A DNA stretch of 64,000 nt from Nezara viridula (GCA_928085145.1 OV725080.1:144574636-144638635); one strand, 5' to 3'. Positions 34,736-47,126 are shown, counted from the first letter of the stretch. Notes: generated by a model from the sequence alone, not told the origin. Numbers and translations are program-made.

Positions 34736-35862
34736 TTTATGCTAAAGCCTGTTACATTGTGAATTCTGTTTAGTTTTTACTGTTGATTGGCATCTGATTT
34801 CAGAGGCGTAAGTAGTTTTGAATATGAAAAAAATTAATAAAAAATAAACATAAGATGGAAAAATGAGGTTGAAGATAGCCTGGAAGGACACAAAAATGAA
34901 AAAAATAAAGGATGTATAAAATATTTAAACCGCATCGGTAAAGAAAATAAAAAAATGTATTCACTGAAAACATTTTAAATTAATACAGGATATAATGTCC
35001 TGCAAATTATCTGAGCAACTTTGAACATGAGTGGTTGGGCTATTGACGAAAGAAATTAAAATCGTCCTTCAGACACTCCAGAAGAAAAAAAACAAAAGGA
35101 AATTCATGAAGTACTAATATTAAAAATCAAGGACACAATCTACCAAAGACATGCCAATTTCTACGAAGTCAGTATATCATCAGCGATCGCCCTGCTCAAA
35201 TAAAAAGATGCGAGAATATCTTTCGCCCTTCTCCTCTAATAATTTGAGGTAAAGAAATTAAAATCAATAATAAATAAACTCAATAATAAACAACCTAGTA
35301 TGGTATTGTCTAAGCTTTCCCTACAGTCCAGACAATGTATGTTCGAAAAGGAAGTATAGAAGAAAATGGCGCCGATACAATTTTTGACTTTGGGACATTA
35401 TTTGGACTAGTAAGGAGTTAAAAATACTAGAAGTTGCCACTCCTAGGTGGTGAGCCAGATGTGGGGGGGAGGGGAGTGTAGTAGGTCACTTTTTTCGGAT
35501 TTTCGCTTAAACCAGGAAAACTATCAATCGCATCGATATAGATGTTCTATACAAAATTAAAGCTAATAAAATTTGCAAAATAATTGATTATAAACTTTTT
35601 TTCATTATGTAGCTTAGTTTCCGAGATATCGGTCCTCAGCTAATGTGGAAAAAAAGTTTTTTACTGTATTTAACTAGCTAACTCTTGATTGCTTCCTTTT
35701 ACGATTAAATCATGGAGTACAATGTTTTAAATAATTAAATTTTCTTCAAGAATATATATTATTTTACTAGTTTATCTTCAACGGTTCAAAAGTTACATCA
35801 GCTATAACTTTATATGTCGATTCCGAGATTGCAGAAAAAATAATTTTTATAATAAACGTTAT

Positions 35863-35901
<39 letters not shown>

Positions 35902-37089
35902 GTGCATGGAGACTTAGATGTATAAAGAGTTAGAGCAATATAATAATAACGAAAATAAAAAATGTTTAGAAACAGTCCTAGTGGATTGAACTGTCATTGC
36001 ATCACTTAAATTATGTAATATGAAACGTTTACATAATTTGAAGAGATGGGGAGTATTTTTTGCCATTTTTTAATTTATGAAAATAATATAGTACACCTTA
36101 CACCACTTAGTTTTCTATACTTAAAAAAAAAAAATAGAAAAGAAGCTCTATTAACGACACGCTTTCTACCTCTGGGAAATGGAAACTGATACAGCTAAAT
36201 GACTCACTTTTTTAGATAATCCGTGACTAATGGAAAAACTGATGCTTACCCTTTCACTGATATGAAAGAAATTCGATAATATTTATCTTACTAAAGATAT
36301 TTTAATTTTTTATTAAATATATTAATTATTTCAAATGATTCTAGAATATTATTTATTGATATCTTCTTTTTGTATCTAATTATACTTATTTATCCTTTTC
36401 ATTTCTAAAAATCATATTTTGGAAGATTTATTTCGGGCCGAAATATCAAACCAGCAAAATCTATTTTTTAATTATTTTTTTTATACAATTTTTGTACCAG
36501 ATTATCATTAAGGATGATATATTTGGAAAATCGAAACTTTTATCCAATAAATCGATATTACAATTTGACTCTCAAAATAGATATTTCCATTCTCAATCCC
36601 CCCAAAAACCTTATCTCCTTTATTTTAATCATTCAAATCATCGGGATCCGATATCAATATATTTGATAACTATCGGTACTACATGCATAGATATAGTTAA
36701 AGTATTATAATAAGAGATAAATAATCAGGAAGCAGTTATTATAAGATTTTTAATTGTTGGCGACGTTTTAACCTAAACATGTCGGCCGTCAGGGCATGTT
36801 TGTAGTACAGAAGGTGTTCAAATACCGAAGTGTTAAACTATTATTAATATATTAAACAATCTTCAAAAGCTAAGTTACTAAAATATAAAGAAATGAAGAC
36901 AAAATTGATAGATTTTATCGATAACCAACAAAGTTTTTATATAATTTTTTTAAATTTGGTTTTAGTTGCCAAACCTACCTTAAACCATCAACTAGTAATT
37001 TATTTACCTACTCTAAAACATAAGTGATGTTATGTTATCAAAATATTTTTTTTTTAATTTATCATTAAAAAATACGAATATTAAAAAAC
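34736..37089. other. intergenic, no gene seen
   Basis: AT-rich, no coding similarity. It contains an (AT)n tract at 35869-35899 and a GTTTCCGAGATATCGGTC phrase near 35615, common in noncoding dispersed repeats. Degenerate GACGTTTTAACCT...CGTCAGGGC near 36762-36800 faintly recalls the hammerhead-like motifs further on. Confidence 0.5.
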
Positions 37090-37690
37090 GAAGATTAATT
37101 AATTTACATCAGCTGTTCTTCCCGAAGGATCGTGTCTTTCTCCTATACTCTTTAACCTGTACATCCGACCTCCCTTCACTCCTATTAGTTGAAAGATCTT
37201 TGGACTGCAATTAGATAAAAAATTAACATTCACACTTCATATCAACAACAAATGAGGTAAAGCTAAAAAACTTATCAGTACAATGGCTCCCTACTTCCGA
37301 AGAAAATCTTCTCTTTCAATAAAAAACAAAATTATTTTCATTCATCATTCGGTTATAGTCCCTTTAATAGCATATGCTTGTCCAGTATGGAGTTACATAT
37401 GTGACTCAAACTATAAAAAATTAGAAAAAGTAGAAAATCTGTTTATGAGAATCATAAAGGATTATCCCAGATAAACAAGAATAACCAACATGTTAAACGA
37501 TTTGAAATTTCGGACAGTTAAACAATTCATATACTCCCAAACCGAAAAAAAATTTCAACTCAACAAACACTTCTGTAAACCCCTTAATTAGGACAGTACG
37601 GCATTCCAAAAATACTTTACTTGAATAAAAACTGACCAAAATAAAAATGCACAAAATATTACATTACTTAACATAAGAAACATAAACTAT
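37090..37690 (+). pseudogene. jockey-like LINE reverse transcriptase relic, internally deleted
   Basis: A palm-domain piece LPEGSCLSPILFNLY, followed in another frame by TSDLPS, is joined by deletion (no YADD region) to LGLQLDKKLTFTLHIN. It continues with KAKKLISTMAPYFRRKSSLS, SVIVPLIAYACPVWSYICDS and NLFMRIIKDYPR with a stop. The order matches LINE ORF2 RT and C-terminus. Frameshifts and stops disrupt it. Confidence 0.85.
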
Positions 37691-38159
37691 ATTTTTTATT
37701 TAAATGTATATAGTTTTTATTATATTAATATTGTTAACTTTATTTATATGCTAATTTTATTTACATTATTAGTATTTTTTTATGTAGATTTTTTTTATAG
37801 TTTTCCCTACTGCCAAATAACAAAGAATATTAATAGTGTTTATATTGTTAAGATACGTTTTATGTACATTTCGTAAATTATAAACTCATTTAAATACACG
37901 TATTATTATTACATTCATGTTGTCTAGATATTGAAAGTTGGAATAGGAAAAAAACAATCCCTGCTAGACTGTTCAAACATTATATAATAAACCAGCGTAA
38001 CGTAGGAGACGAGATAAATATTTGAGTTATGAATAACAAAATAATAAATCAAATTCTTTTGATATGTTGAATAAAAAAAAATAGTATGATAATAAAATTA
38101 TTTAGCCGGCTTTAGCAATGACATTACTTTCACTTACCTAAATATACAATATGTAGTAA
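37691..38159. other. intergenic, no gene seen
   Basis: AT-rich spacer; nothing recognised. Confidence 0.5.
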
Positions 38160-38300
38160 GGAAGAATATTAAAACATGAAAATTTTCGAATCTGAATTTT
38201 CAACTGAAATACAAGTTTTGAGATCCTCTGAGTCCAAACAACCAAGTCCCGAAAAATGGTCAGTGTGTGTGTGTTTTAGCAGCCCAGCTCAAAAACGAAA
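38160..38300 (-). repeat. repeat E fragment, reverse
   Basis: The reverse complement carries CACGACTTTTCGTTTTTGAG, GGTTGTTTGGACTCAGAGGA and ACTTGTATTTCAGTTG, matching 58.45-58.57 kb. Confidence 0.7.
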
Positions 38301-38470
38301 AGTCGTGAGAAACTGGTATTGGTAGATAGATATAGAAAAATGCTCGGGATTTCTTTTGCGGCACTCTCCAATCTAAGCATTCCTCTCCTCGTAATCATCT
38401 TCCAGCTATCCACTCTTTTACATTTTTCTTCCAGATCTTTCTTGGACGTCCATTCTTGTTTCTGTACTCT
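38285..38470 (-). pseudogene. possible LINE C-terminal tail
   Basis: The minus-strand reading NGRPRKIWKKNVKEWIAGR resembles the Gly-Arg-Pro-Arg-Lys-x-Trp tail of LINE ORFs. It runs directly into repeat E. Short, so only a weak assignment. Confidence 0.45.
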
Positions 38471-39375
38471 GGCTTGTGTAGGAAATCTTTTTTCTGTCAT
38501 CTGTCGTCTTCCACAGGGGTGCCCACAAGGGTGTTTTATGGCGCAAGTTGCGGCATCAAAATTTCTGACGGGGAGAAATATTTTGACGGATTTTTAATTT
38601 TCGAGGGGGCCACATTTCGACGGGGTTATGAATTTTGGGATTAAAAAGTTTCAGATCAGTGGACAAGAAAAAAGCATAGTACAGACCACTGAAAGTATAA
38701 TTGTATAAGAACTATGATTTTTAAAATTTTATCTTAGCTTGCACTGTTTTTAAGAGGAGAAAGGAAATAAAATATCTTAGGAGGAGGGGTTGGTAACCAT
38801 ACGCCTTAATCATTCGGGGAGGGCGGGGGGGAGAGATGGACACTCTTCCATCTTCATTACATGGCGGTACCATTGAAAATATTTTTTTCCTGAGATGCCG
38901 CAGCTTTTCTAGCATTTTAACCGAAACAAACATTTAAATAACCATAAAATAAACATATTTGAATTAAATAAAATAAAACTAACACTTGCTAATGAAATGA
39001 GATAGACTTGGTGCATACAAAGATGACCCTTTGACCTTCCTCAGAGAAAAAACAATGATGTCATAGAGACCATTACACATGCCTGCTTCAAACTAATTAC
39101 ATACAGTGATTACATATAATGTGATTAAATCAAATGACCAGTTTTTATGACGTACGAGAAATGGTTTTTCCATGCAATTTCGTTTTTAATTTTAACAGTT
39201 ATTATTTTTCACTGTTCTTCACACAACTTATATTTCTGTGGTTGTTTCCAGTAATAAATCAAATTAAACCTTTTTTTCTTTATCATTGGTGTTTAATTAT
39301 ATGTAATTGAACTCATGTTCTCATTGAAATTAGTATTCATTACTTAAAATAGTAAAAAAAATCATGATGATTGAA
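38471..39375. other. intergenic, no gene seen
   Basis: Contains G-rich patches (38800-38835) but no recognisable gene. Overlapping short frames on both strands look like chance. Confidence 0.45.
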
Positions 39376-40125
39376 TTTTTTTTTTAAAACATTTCTTTAT
39401 TGAATAATACTACATTCTGTCACAAAGGATAGGAGTCGATTCATACCGTATGTACAATAAATAAAAATAAATTAAATAAAACACCGGTAAAATAATATTA
39501 CTAAATATAAATATATATAAATAAAAAGAAACTTAAACTTATCAAAATAACAACTTAAATAAAGACATACTTATATACAGTATTTACAAAATTCAATCAT
39601 TCAGGATAACTCCAAATCAAGCCTTTCCCTCTAATCTTGGGGTGAAAAGCAGGAGTCTAGGAGATTTCAGTGCCTCTCTCTCTCAGCCGCATCACTGATA
39701 TATTGAACCTCCACAAGAAGACAAGCTTCAGCGGAGAATCTGACCATTGGTCCGATATATGCTTATTTACAAAACGTTTCAGGGCCACTGCCGCTTTAAA
39801 CTTAGAGGAAGAGTATAGGGATCGGTGGAGCTAGATAGGAATTGTGCAAGTGGATTTGTGTGATACGCAAGATTCTGATGAAATTTGGAGAATTTTTCTA
39901 GGATAAGGTCTAGGAAAAATGGGATATTAAGATCACGCTGTAGGATTTTGTTGGTTACATAGAATGGAGCAGTATTTTTTTGTCCATTGAAAGTTTACAT
40001 TTTCTATTCGGTAATCTATTTAGCTGGTCATATCATCGGTCGAGTTCTTGTCTTTTAAGTCTAGTATGTGAGTGCCCTGTTAATCTTCGGCCTAAGGATA
40101 TTGGAGTTACGAAAATATTTTCATG
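39376..40125 (-). pseudogene. jockey-type LINE 3' end, internally deleted
   Basis: On the minus strand SLGRRLTGHSHTRLKRQELD (about 40030-40105), then after a deletion NTAPFYVTNKILQRDLNIPF, LDLILEKFSKFHQNLAYHTN and PLSLKRQWP with a stop at 39779-39781. A ~400-bp 3' untranslated region ends in a poly(A) visible as the T run at about 39379-39386. It is collinear with the 26.9-kb copy but clearly diverged. Confidence 0.85.
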
Positions 40126-41700
40126 ATAGAGCAACTATCTAATGGATCTAACTATTCTAAAATAATGATACATTTTTATTAAAATTTATAAATATATATT
40201 AAATGAAATAAGAAAATCTGCTAAAAGTATGTGAAAAATGATAGTATCTTGCGAAGCAACTAACCATTGATAGCACTTCAACAATTAATATTAATTTATG
40301 AGATACTTTGGTCTTCTTTTCAGACACCCCAGAAGGTTTTATTAGATGCTACATATCGACCAACATTGTCTACCCATAGAAGTAAATAAAACAGAAACAA
40401 AAAATAGCGTTACAATATGATGTTTTAATTAATAGTATTATTACAATGCTTGTAATTATAATACATTTGATAATAATAATATCAATAATACCACAAATAG
40501 TAGTAAATTGGACGAGATTAAATTAAAAACTACTGTAATTTGATTAGATGGAACCAACTAGCGCCAACCACTTTGATTTGATGAGGACAAGGCTCTTCAT
40601 CAAATAGAGCGGTTGGTTTATTTTTTGTTTAAACATAGGAGTTATTTCTTAATTTTAAAATTTAAAAAAAAAAATTGTTTCTTAATTTTTGTTTCTAAAA
40701 TTTTATATTCTATTTTTAAAATAAATCAATTAAAAAATAACTAAAATTAGACTACAATAAATCATTTTATTATCTGTTATAAATCTATTTTTTAGCACAA
40801 AATTTTAATTTCATTGAAAAAGAAAGCAGCTCTTACAGAATGTTTTACTGTTTTTTTTGTTTTTTGTTTTTTTGGTTTGATTTTACCAAAATTTCAGGAT
40901 TTAGAGTTGTCGCTTTTTGTTAATAAATGCCTCAAAATAATTTTTGAATGTTTACTAACTATCATAATAACTACCAAGTTTTTTTTTTCCCTCGCACTTA
41001 ATAAAAAATAATTAGCGAAACCGGTAAATAATGACACAAATATCCAAAGCAGATTTTTTTTTTTTGTATTCGCTCCGTTCATTAAACGGATCAGAAATAT
41101 TAACTGCCAGAAGTTTTAATAGATATCCACTTCTCCGGCACATCGTCGAAATTACACCTTCATTTCTGGAAGTAGTCCGATCCGTGTTATTTTCTCGTCT
41201 CATCCTTCGACTCCTAATCAGCGGATGCCGGATCTCAAATTACGAGGGGCCCGACACACTTACTCGGAACTACATCCTCGAGGTCTTATTTCGAAAATTA
41301 TACAGGTAGCCTATTCGTGTAAAATCTGAATTAAGTGGTGATGCTAGGATAACCATCTCTGCTAATAAGTGCCCGCACGTATCGCTACCTAGCGGGATTC
41401 GATTTGAAGCGGCTTTCGATACAGTTAGGTGTCAAGTTAAACTAAAGAACTATTTTTATAATTAACAATCTATGAATAAACGAATCAAAAGACAAAACGT
41501 ATTTATGGTTATCAGGATACGGAGGAACAGTTAAACCATAGAAAACTATATTCGACATTATTAGCTAAAGGTAAATGAAGAAGAATTATAAGACAAACAA
41601 CTAATAATAATAATAATTGTGGGTAAATGGTTGACTGTCGTGAATAATGAAAAGAAGAATAGTTGGGGTGATCAGTCAAATAAGAAGGCGAAATAAATGA
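40126..41700. other. intergenic, no gene seen
   Basis: An imperfect hairpin at 40564-40617 (CCAACCACTTTGATTTGATG paired with CATCAAATAGAGCGGTTGG). The GC-richer patch at 41080-41430 has frames on both strands but no similarity I can name. Confidence 0.45.
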
Positions 41701-41737
41701 TAACGTTTCGACCTGTAGTACAGGACTTCATCAGGGC
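41701..41737 (-). ncRNA. hammerhead-ribozyme-like motif 1
   Basis: On the minus strand: GCC, then CTGATGA, then a hairpin (A)GTCCTGT-ACT-ACAGGTC, then GAAAC. CTGANGA and GAAA flanking a stem II are the conserved hammerhead core halves. One extra A separates CTGATGA from the stem, and stems I and III with the cleavage site are not clearly definable. Similar motifs are known in Penelope-like retroelements of animals. No Penelope reverse transcriptase is visible nearby. Confidence 0.4.
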
Positions 41738-42399
41738 TAAGAAAATAATAATAATAATAATAAATGGATATTATTATGATAGTTATTGTTAACGAGATTT
41801 TTTTTTTATAGAAATTTATCAATTTCCCATATTACTAAAATGGATTTTATACATGTTTTATTGCAAACACCTGTTTCTTCACATACATATGTTTTTTTTT
41901 AAACAGTAGACAAACTTTTAAAAACGCTACGCAATAAGGGAAAAAAAAAACAATTTCAAATAAAATAAATGCACACAATTTTAAATATCTATTGTTGCAA
42001 GAATCGGAAACAAGTCATAAATCCCTTTCAATTAGTGATAATTACATGAAATCTTAGCAAGGGTAGTTGATGTAATCAAGTCACATGAAATCAATAACAC
42101 ACGACAGTTTAATTTATTTTTTTTCAAAACAATCTAAAATCGTACAGTGCTAATCTCATAAAAATATAACACAAATTTTATCTTGCTACATGTTCACACC
42201 CTTCCACATTTCACAGTCATTATATTTTTAACAATTATTTATATTAATTGTCATTATTAAATGAAATTTAATGAAATTGACACTAAGGATTTTGTATGCT
42301 ATTCTCCAAATTTCCTTCAGCTCTGGGTCAGATCGAACTATGCCGTTTTCAAACTATGGGTGAATCAAAAACGATACCTTTGCAGATCCGAAAATAGTC
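41738..42399. other. intergenic, no gene seen
   Basis: Begins with an (ATA)n tract (41745-41764); otherwise AT-rich without signal. Confidence 0.5.
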
Positions 42400-42746
42400 C
42401 GTAGTATAGACCTCTTTTTATTCTTCGTAAATAGTTTTATCTCATCGTAATCTACAACTATTTTATTTACGAAAACTCTTGGAATAGGAGCGTTTTCGAT
42501 CTGGAGGAGGACAAACTTTGTCTATTTAATTAGGTACTAAAAACTCATAAATACTCATTTCCTTTCTACTTGGATCGTATCATAATTTGATCACAAAATC
42601 GAGAAAAAAGGAGGAAATATTAGGCCGTTTAGCCTATATGAGCTCAGTATTTTAAAAATGTGGGGATGTAGGTCACGCCAAACGGCTCTTTATTTTTGAA
42701 GGCCACTTTTTTTTTATCGATTTTGTGATTAAATTATCTTAAGAAC
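42400..42746 (+). mobile_element. repeat A copy 2 with foldback MITE
   Basis: The flank (TTTACGAAAACTCTTGGAAT, TTTAATTAGGTACTAAAAAC) leads into the foldback at about 42572-42744. Its arms begin GGATCGTATCATAATTTGAT and end near ATTAAATTATCTTAAG. More diverged than copy 1, but collinear. Confidence 0.8.
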
Positions 42747-42749
42747 AGT

Positions 42750-43560
42750 ATTGCGCAACATTTGAAGAAACTGATACCAACTTGATCATTCTTTTATCAA
42801 TCCTTAACTTAACTTCAGCTTCGGACCAAATCGAACGTGCGGTGTTTGAGATATAGGCGTATCAAGAAAAACAAATTTATAAATATTTAAGGGAAAGTAG
42901 TAAATGGAATTCAATGAAATTAAAACATCATTTGGTTAACAACAAGCAATTTTTTTCCAACTAGATCCCAATCGAACTAGCCGTTTCTGAAATATTGGAA
43001 TATCTAGGAAAATACATTTTCGCGTGCGTAATATATTATATAAAGAACTGTATGGAATTCGATGAGATCGATATGGGCCGATAACTCGCATAATCACTAA
43101 TAATTCTATGAAAATCGCATAAAGGATAAGATAGACACTGAACCAACTCTGATCCTTGATGTCAGATACGTCAAACGCCAGTAGAAATTTTCTATTCTCA
43201 GCCAAACTTTTTTTAACCTCTCGCTCGAATGCAAACATTCGGAAGTGAGCAAAAATTTTAAATAATAATAAACTATAATCTATAAAATAAGCATAATGAA
43301 ACTTTTTTATTTATTTATATATATTGACATACATACATTTACAAACCTTGAACAAAGCTCACATTTTGTCAAGGAATATGTTTCAGTACGTCTGTTGGTG
43401 TATCTTATCATTGATGTCATAGTCGCCATTTTTCTTTTTGTAGCATCATGATACCTGAAATGGGAGTGAGGTAAAAAAAAAATGTGTTAGTAAATGAATA
43501 TTATGTTTAGTTGTTGGAAGGAAAAGACTGAAATTGTGAAAAAAATATTCTATTTCAAGC
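42750..43560. other. intergenic, no gene seen
   Basis: AT-rich; a 100-codon minus-strand frame at 42936-43238 has no recognisable features. Confidence 0.45.
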
Positions 43561-43599
43561 CGACGTTTCGACCTGACTTTGCAGGTCTTCTTCAGGGCT
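43561..43599 (-). ncRNA. hammerhead-ribozyme-like motif 2
   Basis: On the minus strand: AGCC, CTGAAGA, then (A)GACCTG-CAAAGT-CAGGTC (a perfect 6-bp stem), then GAAACGTC. Core halves and hairpin are placed as in the motif at 41701-41737. The stem sequence differs compensatorily (CCTGT/ACAGG against GACCTG/CAGGTC), while the flanks are unrelated. The extra A after CTGAAGA and undefined stems I and III keep this tentative. Confidence 0.42.
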
Positions 43600-44071
43600 A
43601 GAACGAATAAGATACATACTTTTGAGATAAAAAATGTGAATAAACTTATTAAAATTATAAACAGTGTGAATAGTAAGTACATAGAAATATTAATAACAGT
43701 AGACTATATTAAATATCACTAGGCTCTCGACTACCGGTCTACCAACTGCTTCCTGCAGTAGCTGATATCACGCGACATGCAAAGTGGGTCGAAGCATCGG
43801 CGAATAAAATATTATTTTAATAAAACAGTATTTAATTTACCGCGCCCCCTCACCAATTCCTTTTCAAATAAACTATATAAACGAAGTATAACTAAGTAAC
43901 AAGATCTTAAACTGAAGTAAATAAATTGTAACAATTGTTGTAGATTCTAGGAAATGGGAAAAATGTAATAAGGATTGAATGTAATAAGGAGGATAGATAA
44001 TATATGAAATTATGAATATCATCCTACAGATCTCAAGATTGAAAGAAAAAGGAAAGAAATAATGGGCATAA
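43600..44071. other. intergenic, no gene seen
   Basis: The stretch with TCTCGACTACCGGTCTACCA and GATATCACGCGACATGCAAA (43720-43800) is GC-richer and may be part of the element carrying the hammerhead-like motif. Not classified. Confidence 0.4.
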
Positions 44072-46314
44072 TAGCCCTGGACCCAGGGCCCAAAAATCGA
44101 CCTGATCGCAGGCGAAGGTTTGATTGTAAATTACGAAAGTGTATGTTATTTTGAGTCAAAAGAACCTTGTCTGCCGTTCCAGAGCCGCTGCTTTCGAAAA
44201 TGGCGGCTGATTAAAAGAATATTAGGCCAAAAATCGAAACGAGAAATCCATTGCGAAAAATGTGAGAAAAGTTTCTATTTTTTTAACTTGTATATATGGG
44301 TTTAGACATGTAAAAAACAAAATTGCTAACGCAGGCCAACAAGGGAAAACTTTTTACAGCCAAAAAAGTCAGATTTTTTCGATATTTTTTGGGTTTTTCA
44401 TCTATAACTCCTAAACGATGCATCAAAGCGAAACATGTATTATTTAATAAATTAAAGAACGTTAAATTTTGCGTCGAACGAGTACATAAACTTTATAGTT
44501 TGGTTACCTGTTAAGGTATAAAACTACGGTCAACCAACGCTGATTTTTACCAAATTTGTCAAAAACTTACACAATGAGTTCCCTAAGAGGAAAAACCCAT
44601 AGAATCAAAGTTATAGAGCATCAAATTTTGCGTCCAATGAGTACCAATTAATTTAATGTAGTTGACTTACTCCGAATGAAATCGTTAATTTTCCTAAGTT
44701 TGAAAATTGAAAATGAATGTAAACGTGATTTTCAATATTTTAACAGTATGGATGTCTATTCTACTTACTTATTTTTGTTTAGAGGCTGTTATATGCTGTA
44801 TAAGCCTCTTTTCCACCTCTCAGCAGTAAAGAATTTTGATAAACGATGTATTGAAAGATGCCGTATTTCATAAAGGAATAACGAATCCCGATTCGAGATA
44901 CATAATTGACCTTCAATGAAAATGTTAGTACTCAGCAGACGCAAAATTTGATGCTCTACAACTTTGATTCTATGGGTCTTTCCTCTTAGGGAACTCATTT
45001 CCAAGTTATAGGGCCGTTTATAGTAATTTGTGTCAGTTTTTGACAAATTTGGTAAAAATCAGCGTTGGTTGACCGTGGGTTTATACCTTAATAGTTAACC
45101 AAACTATAAAGTTTATGTACTCATTAGACGCAAAATTTAACGTTCTTCAATTTATTAAACAATACATGTTTCGCTTTGATGCATCGTTTAGGAGTTATAG
45201 ATGAAAAACCCAAAAAATATCGAAAAAATCTGACTTTTTTGGCTGTATAAAGTTTTCTCTTGGTGGCCTGCGTTAGCAATTTTGTTTTTTATATGTCTAA
45301 ACCCATATATACAAGTTAAAAAAATAAAAACTTTTTCTACATTTTTCGCAATGGATTTCCCGTTTCGATCCTCAAATTAGAAATAGAAATAGAAAAATAA
45401 CTTTATTCTGGGACACAGTCCCTTGAGAATAACAAAATAGAACTAAATTAAAATATTACATCTGGCCAAAATAAAATAAATCGAAAAAAAGAAATAATGT
45501 AAAAAAAATATAAGGTAAAAATTCTATATACAAAACAAACTAAACTATATACAAAACCATTAATACTATGACAAGGAACTTAAAGCTATTTGCTTTTATA
45601 GATCAGTATACACTTTTCCGAAAAAAATAAAGAATTAAAAAATAAAAATGTATCAAATTCTCTATTAAAATCCGCTCGCATGGTTAGCAAGTATCTGACT
45701 GTTTTTGTGATTGGAATTGGAATAGGAGGGACTTGAATGTGGATATGGAGGGGGAATGTCGAATTTTGATAGGGAGGGAATTCCAGAAATTGACAGAGCG
45801 AACAATAAAGGAATTTTGGAATGAGGCAGATCTGTGAGAAGGCACGTAAAGATCAGAAGGTTGTAGGCGTAAGAAGGACGATGGTTGTTAATGATTTGGT
45901 AGAGGAACGTACCTAGAAAGTATTGTCTTCGGAAGGAGGGGAAGAGCCACCTTAACTCAGTGTAGTGGTGAGAGACATGGGAGTACCTCGGGGCACCAAT
46001 AACAAATCTTACGCAGCTATTCATTAATCTTTTCAGTCTATCACGGAGCTCCGCCGAGAGGCCATCATACACCACACAGCTGTAGTCAAAGTGGGGGAAG
46101 ATGAGAGAGGAAATTAGGAGTCTACGGATATGTTGAGGTAGGAGATGGCGGATTACAGACCTAATATTTTTTAAATCAGCCGCCATTTTTGAAAGCGGCG
46201 GCTCTGGAACGGCAGACAAGGTTCTTTTTACTCAGAATAACATACACTTTCGTAATTTACAATCAAACCTTCGCCTGCGATCAGGTCGATTTTTGGGCCC
46301 TGGCTCCAGGGCTA
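44072..46314. mobile_element. 2.2-kb foldback element
   Basis: The left arm (44072-about 44650) begins TAGCCCTGGACCCAGGGCCC. The right arm (about 44925-46314) is its reverse complement, ending GGGCCCTGGCTCCAGGGCTA. Many landmarks pair, e.g. ATCGACCTGATCGCAGGCGA, CTCCTAAACGATGCATCAAA and GGTCAACCAACGCTGATTTT. The spacer is ~275 bp. Arms are nearly 580 bp apart from a LINE inserted in the right arm at about 45376-46160. Outer ends are TA, compatible with a TA-targeting insertion. No transposase is encoded; short frames in the arms mirror each other and are not genes. Confidence 0.88.
45376..46219 (-). pseudogene. LINE C-terminal ORF inserted in the foldback arm, (TTCTA)n-tailed
   Basis: The 184-codon minus-strand frame (45665-46219) encodes RHLLPQHIRRLLISSLIFPH, then FDYSCVVYDGLSAELRDRLK, RLMNSCVRFVIGAPRYSHVS and YFLGTFLYQIINNHRP. 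This is the common post-RT C-terminus of one group of non-LTR retrotransposons. The 3' untranslated region ends GGGACTGTGTCCCAGAATAA with a short TTCTATT tail at 45376-45400. The first ~18 codons (MSAVPEPPLSKMAADL) are foldback-arm sequence, so the open frame is a chance fusion at the insertion point near 46160. Confidence 0.85.
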
Positions 46315-46729
46315 TAAAGGGACTGCGATGAAAACGAAAAAAAAACGGGTATTTATTTTTTCTTCCTCATTTTAGATGAATCTATAAATAAAAATAGTAA
46401 AAAAATACAAATCTTATTATGGTTATTATTTACTTCTTGCACATTTTATTTCAATCGATATTCATGCAATGCAATGCAATGCAGTGAAGGAAGACTGAAT
46501 CTCCAAGGTTCAAAACTTAACATGAGTGTATTTGAGGTCAATGATCTTTAAAAATTAACGATTCTACGAATAACGGCTCTTCTCTACCAAAACTGCTCAT
46601 TTTCAATTTCTTGTCTGTTCCTTTGCCTGGTCCATTATCAGTAACCTTTCATCCACACGTTCCCAGTAACAGCTGCTACCTCAATCTTCAGAATGGGCTT
46701 CGTTAAACAATCTTTTGGGCTAAAGTCTG
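46315..46729. other. intergenic, short (AATGC)n tract
   Basis: Contains about four AATGC units at 46464-46482. Otherwise no recognised feature. Confidence 0.6.
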
Positions 46730-47126
46730 TGCTACAGACCCCTTTTTATAAAATTATTAACATGCGTCAAAAACTTTGTAAATAGATTCATCTCATCGTA
46801 AACTACAAATATTTTGTACTACCTACAAATATTGCCGAAAATTCTTGGCAATGGGACGACTCTGGAGATCGGCAAATCAGGTCTATTCAATGAGGTACTA
46901 AAAACTCATGAATACCCATTTGCTTTGTACTCAAATCGTAAGATAATATGATCACAAAGTCGCAAAAAAAAAAAAAAAAAATGGTGACCTACAGAAATAG
47001 TGGCCGTTTTGCGTGGCCTCCACCATAAAATATCAAAATAATGAGGTTACATAGGCCAAATGGCCCAATATTTTTCAAGGCCACCATTTTTTTTTCGATT
47101 TTGTGATCATATTATCTTACGATTCA
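46730..47126 (+). mobile_element. repeat A copy 3 with foldback MITE
   Basis: The flank (CTACAGACCCCTTTTTATAA, GAGGTACTAAAAACTCATGA) leads into the foldback at about 46934-47126 with arms TCGTAAGATAATATGATCAC and the matching complement. An inner pair GTGGCC/GGCCAC and T/A runs are present. Confidence 0.85.

Noticed and set aside
36762..36800. Fourth hammerhead-like motif
   Set aside because: Resemblance to the 41.7-kb site is loose; the CTGANGA core is not kept.
40564..40617. Hairpin as an RNA gene
   Set aside because: Imperfect pairing with bulges and no second copy; insufficient for a call.
41012..41309. Overlapping frames on both strands (63 and 92 codons)
   Set aside because: Neither has a recognisable motif; antisense overlap in a GC-richer patch produces long frames by chance.
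44676..45046. Short frames in the foldback element
   Set aside because: The arms are mirror images, so the frames are mirrored too; no coding signature.
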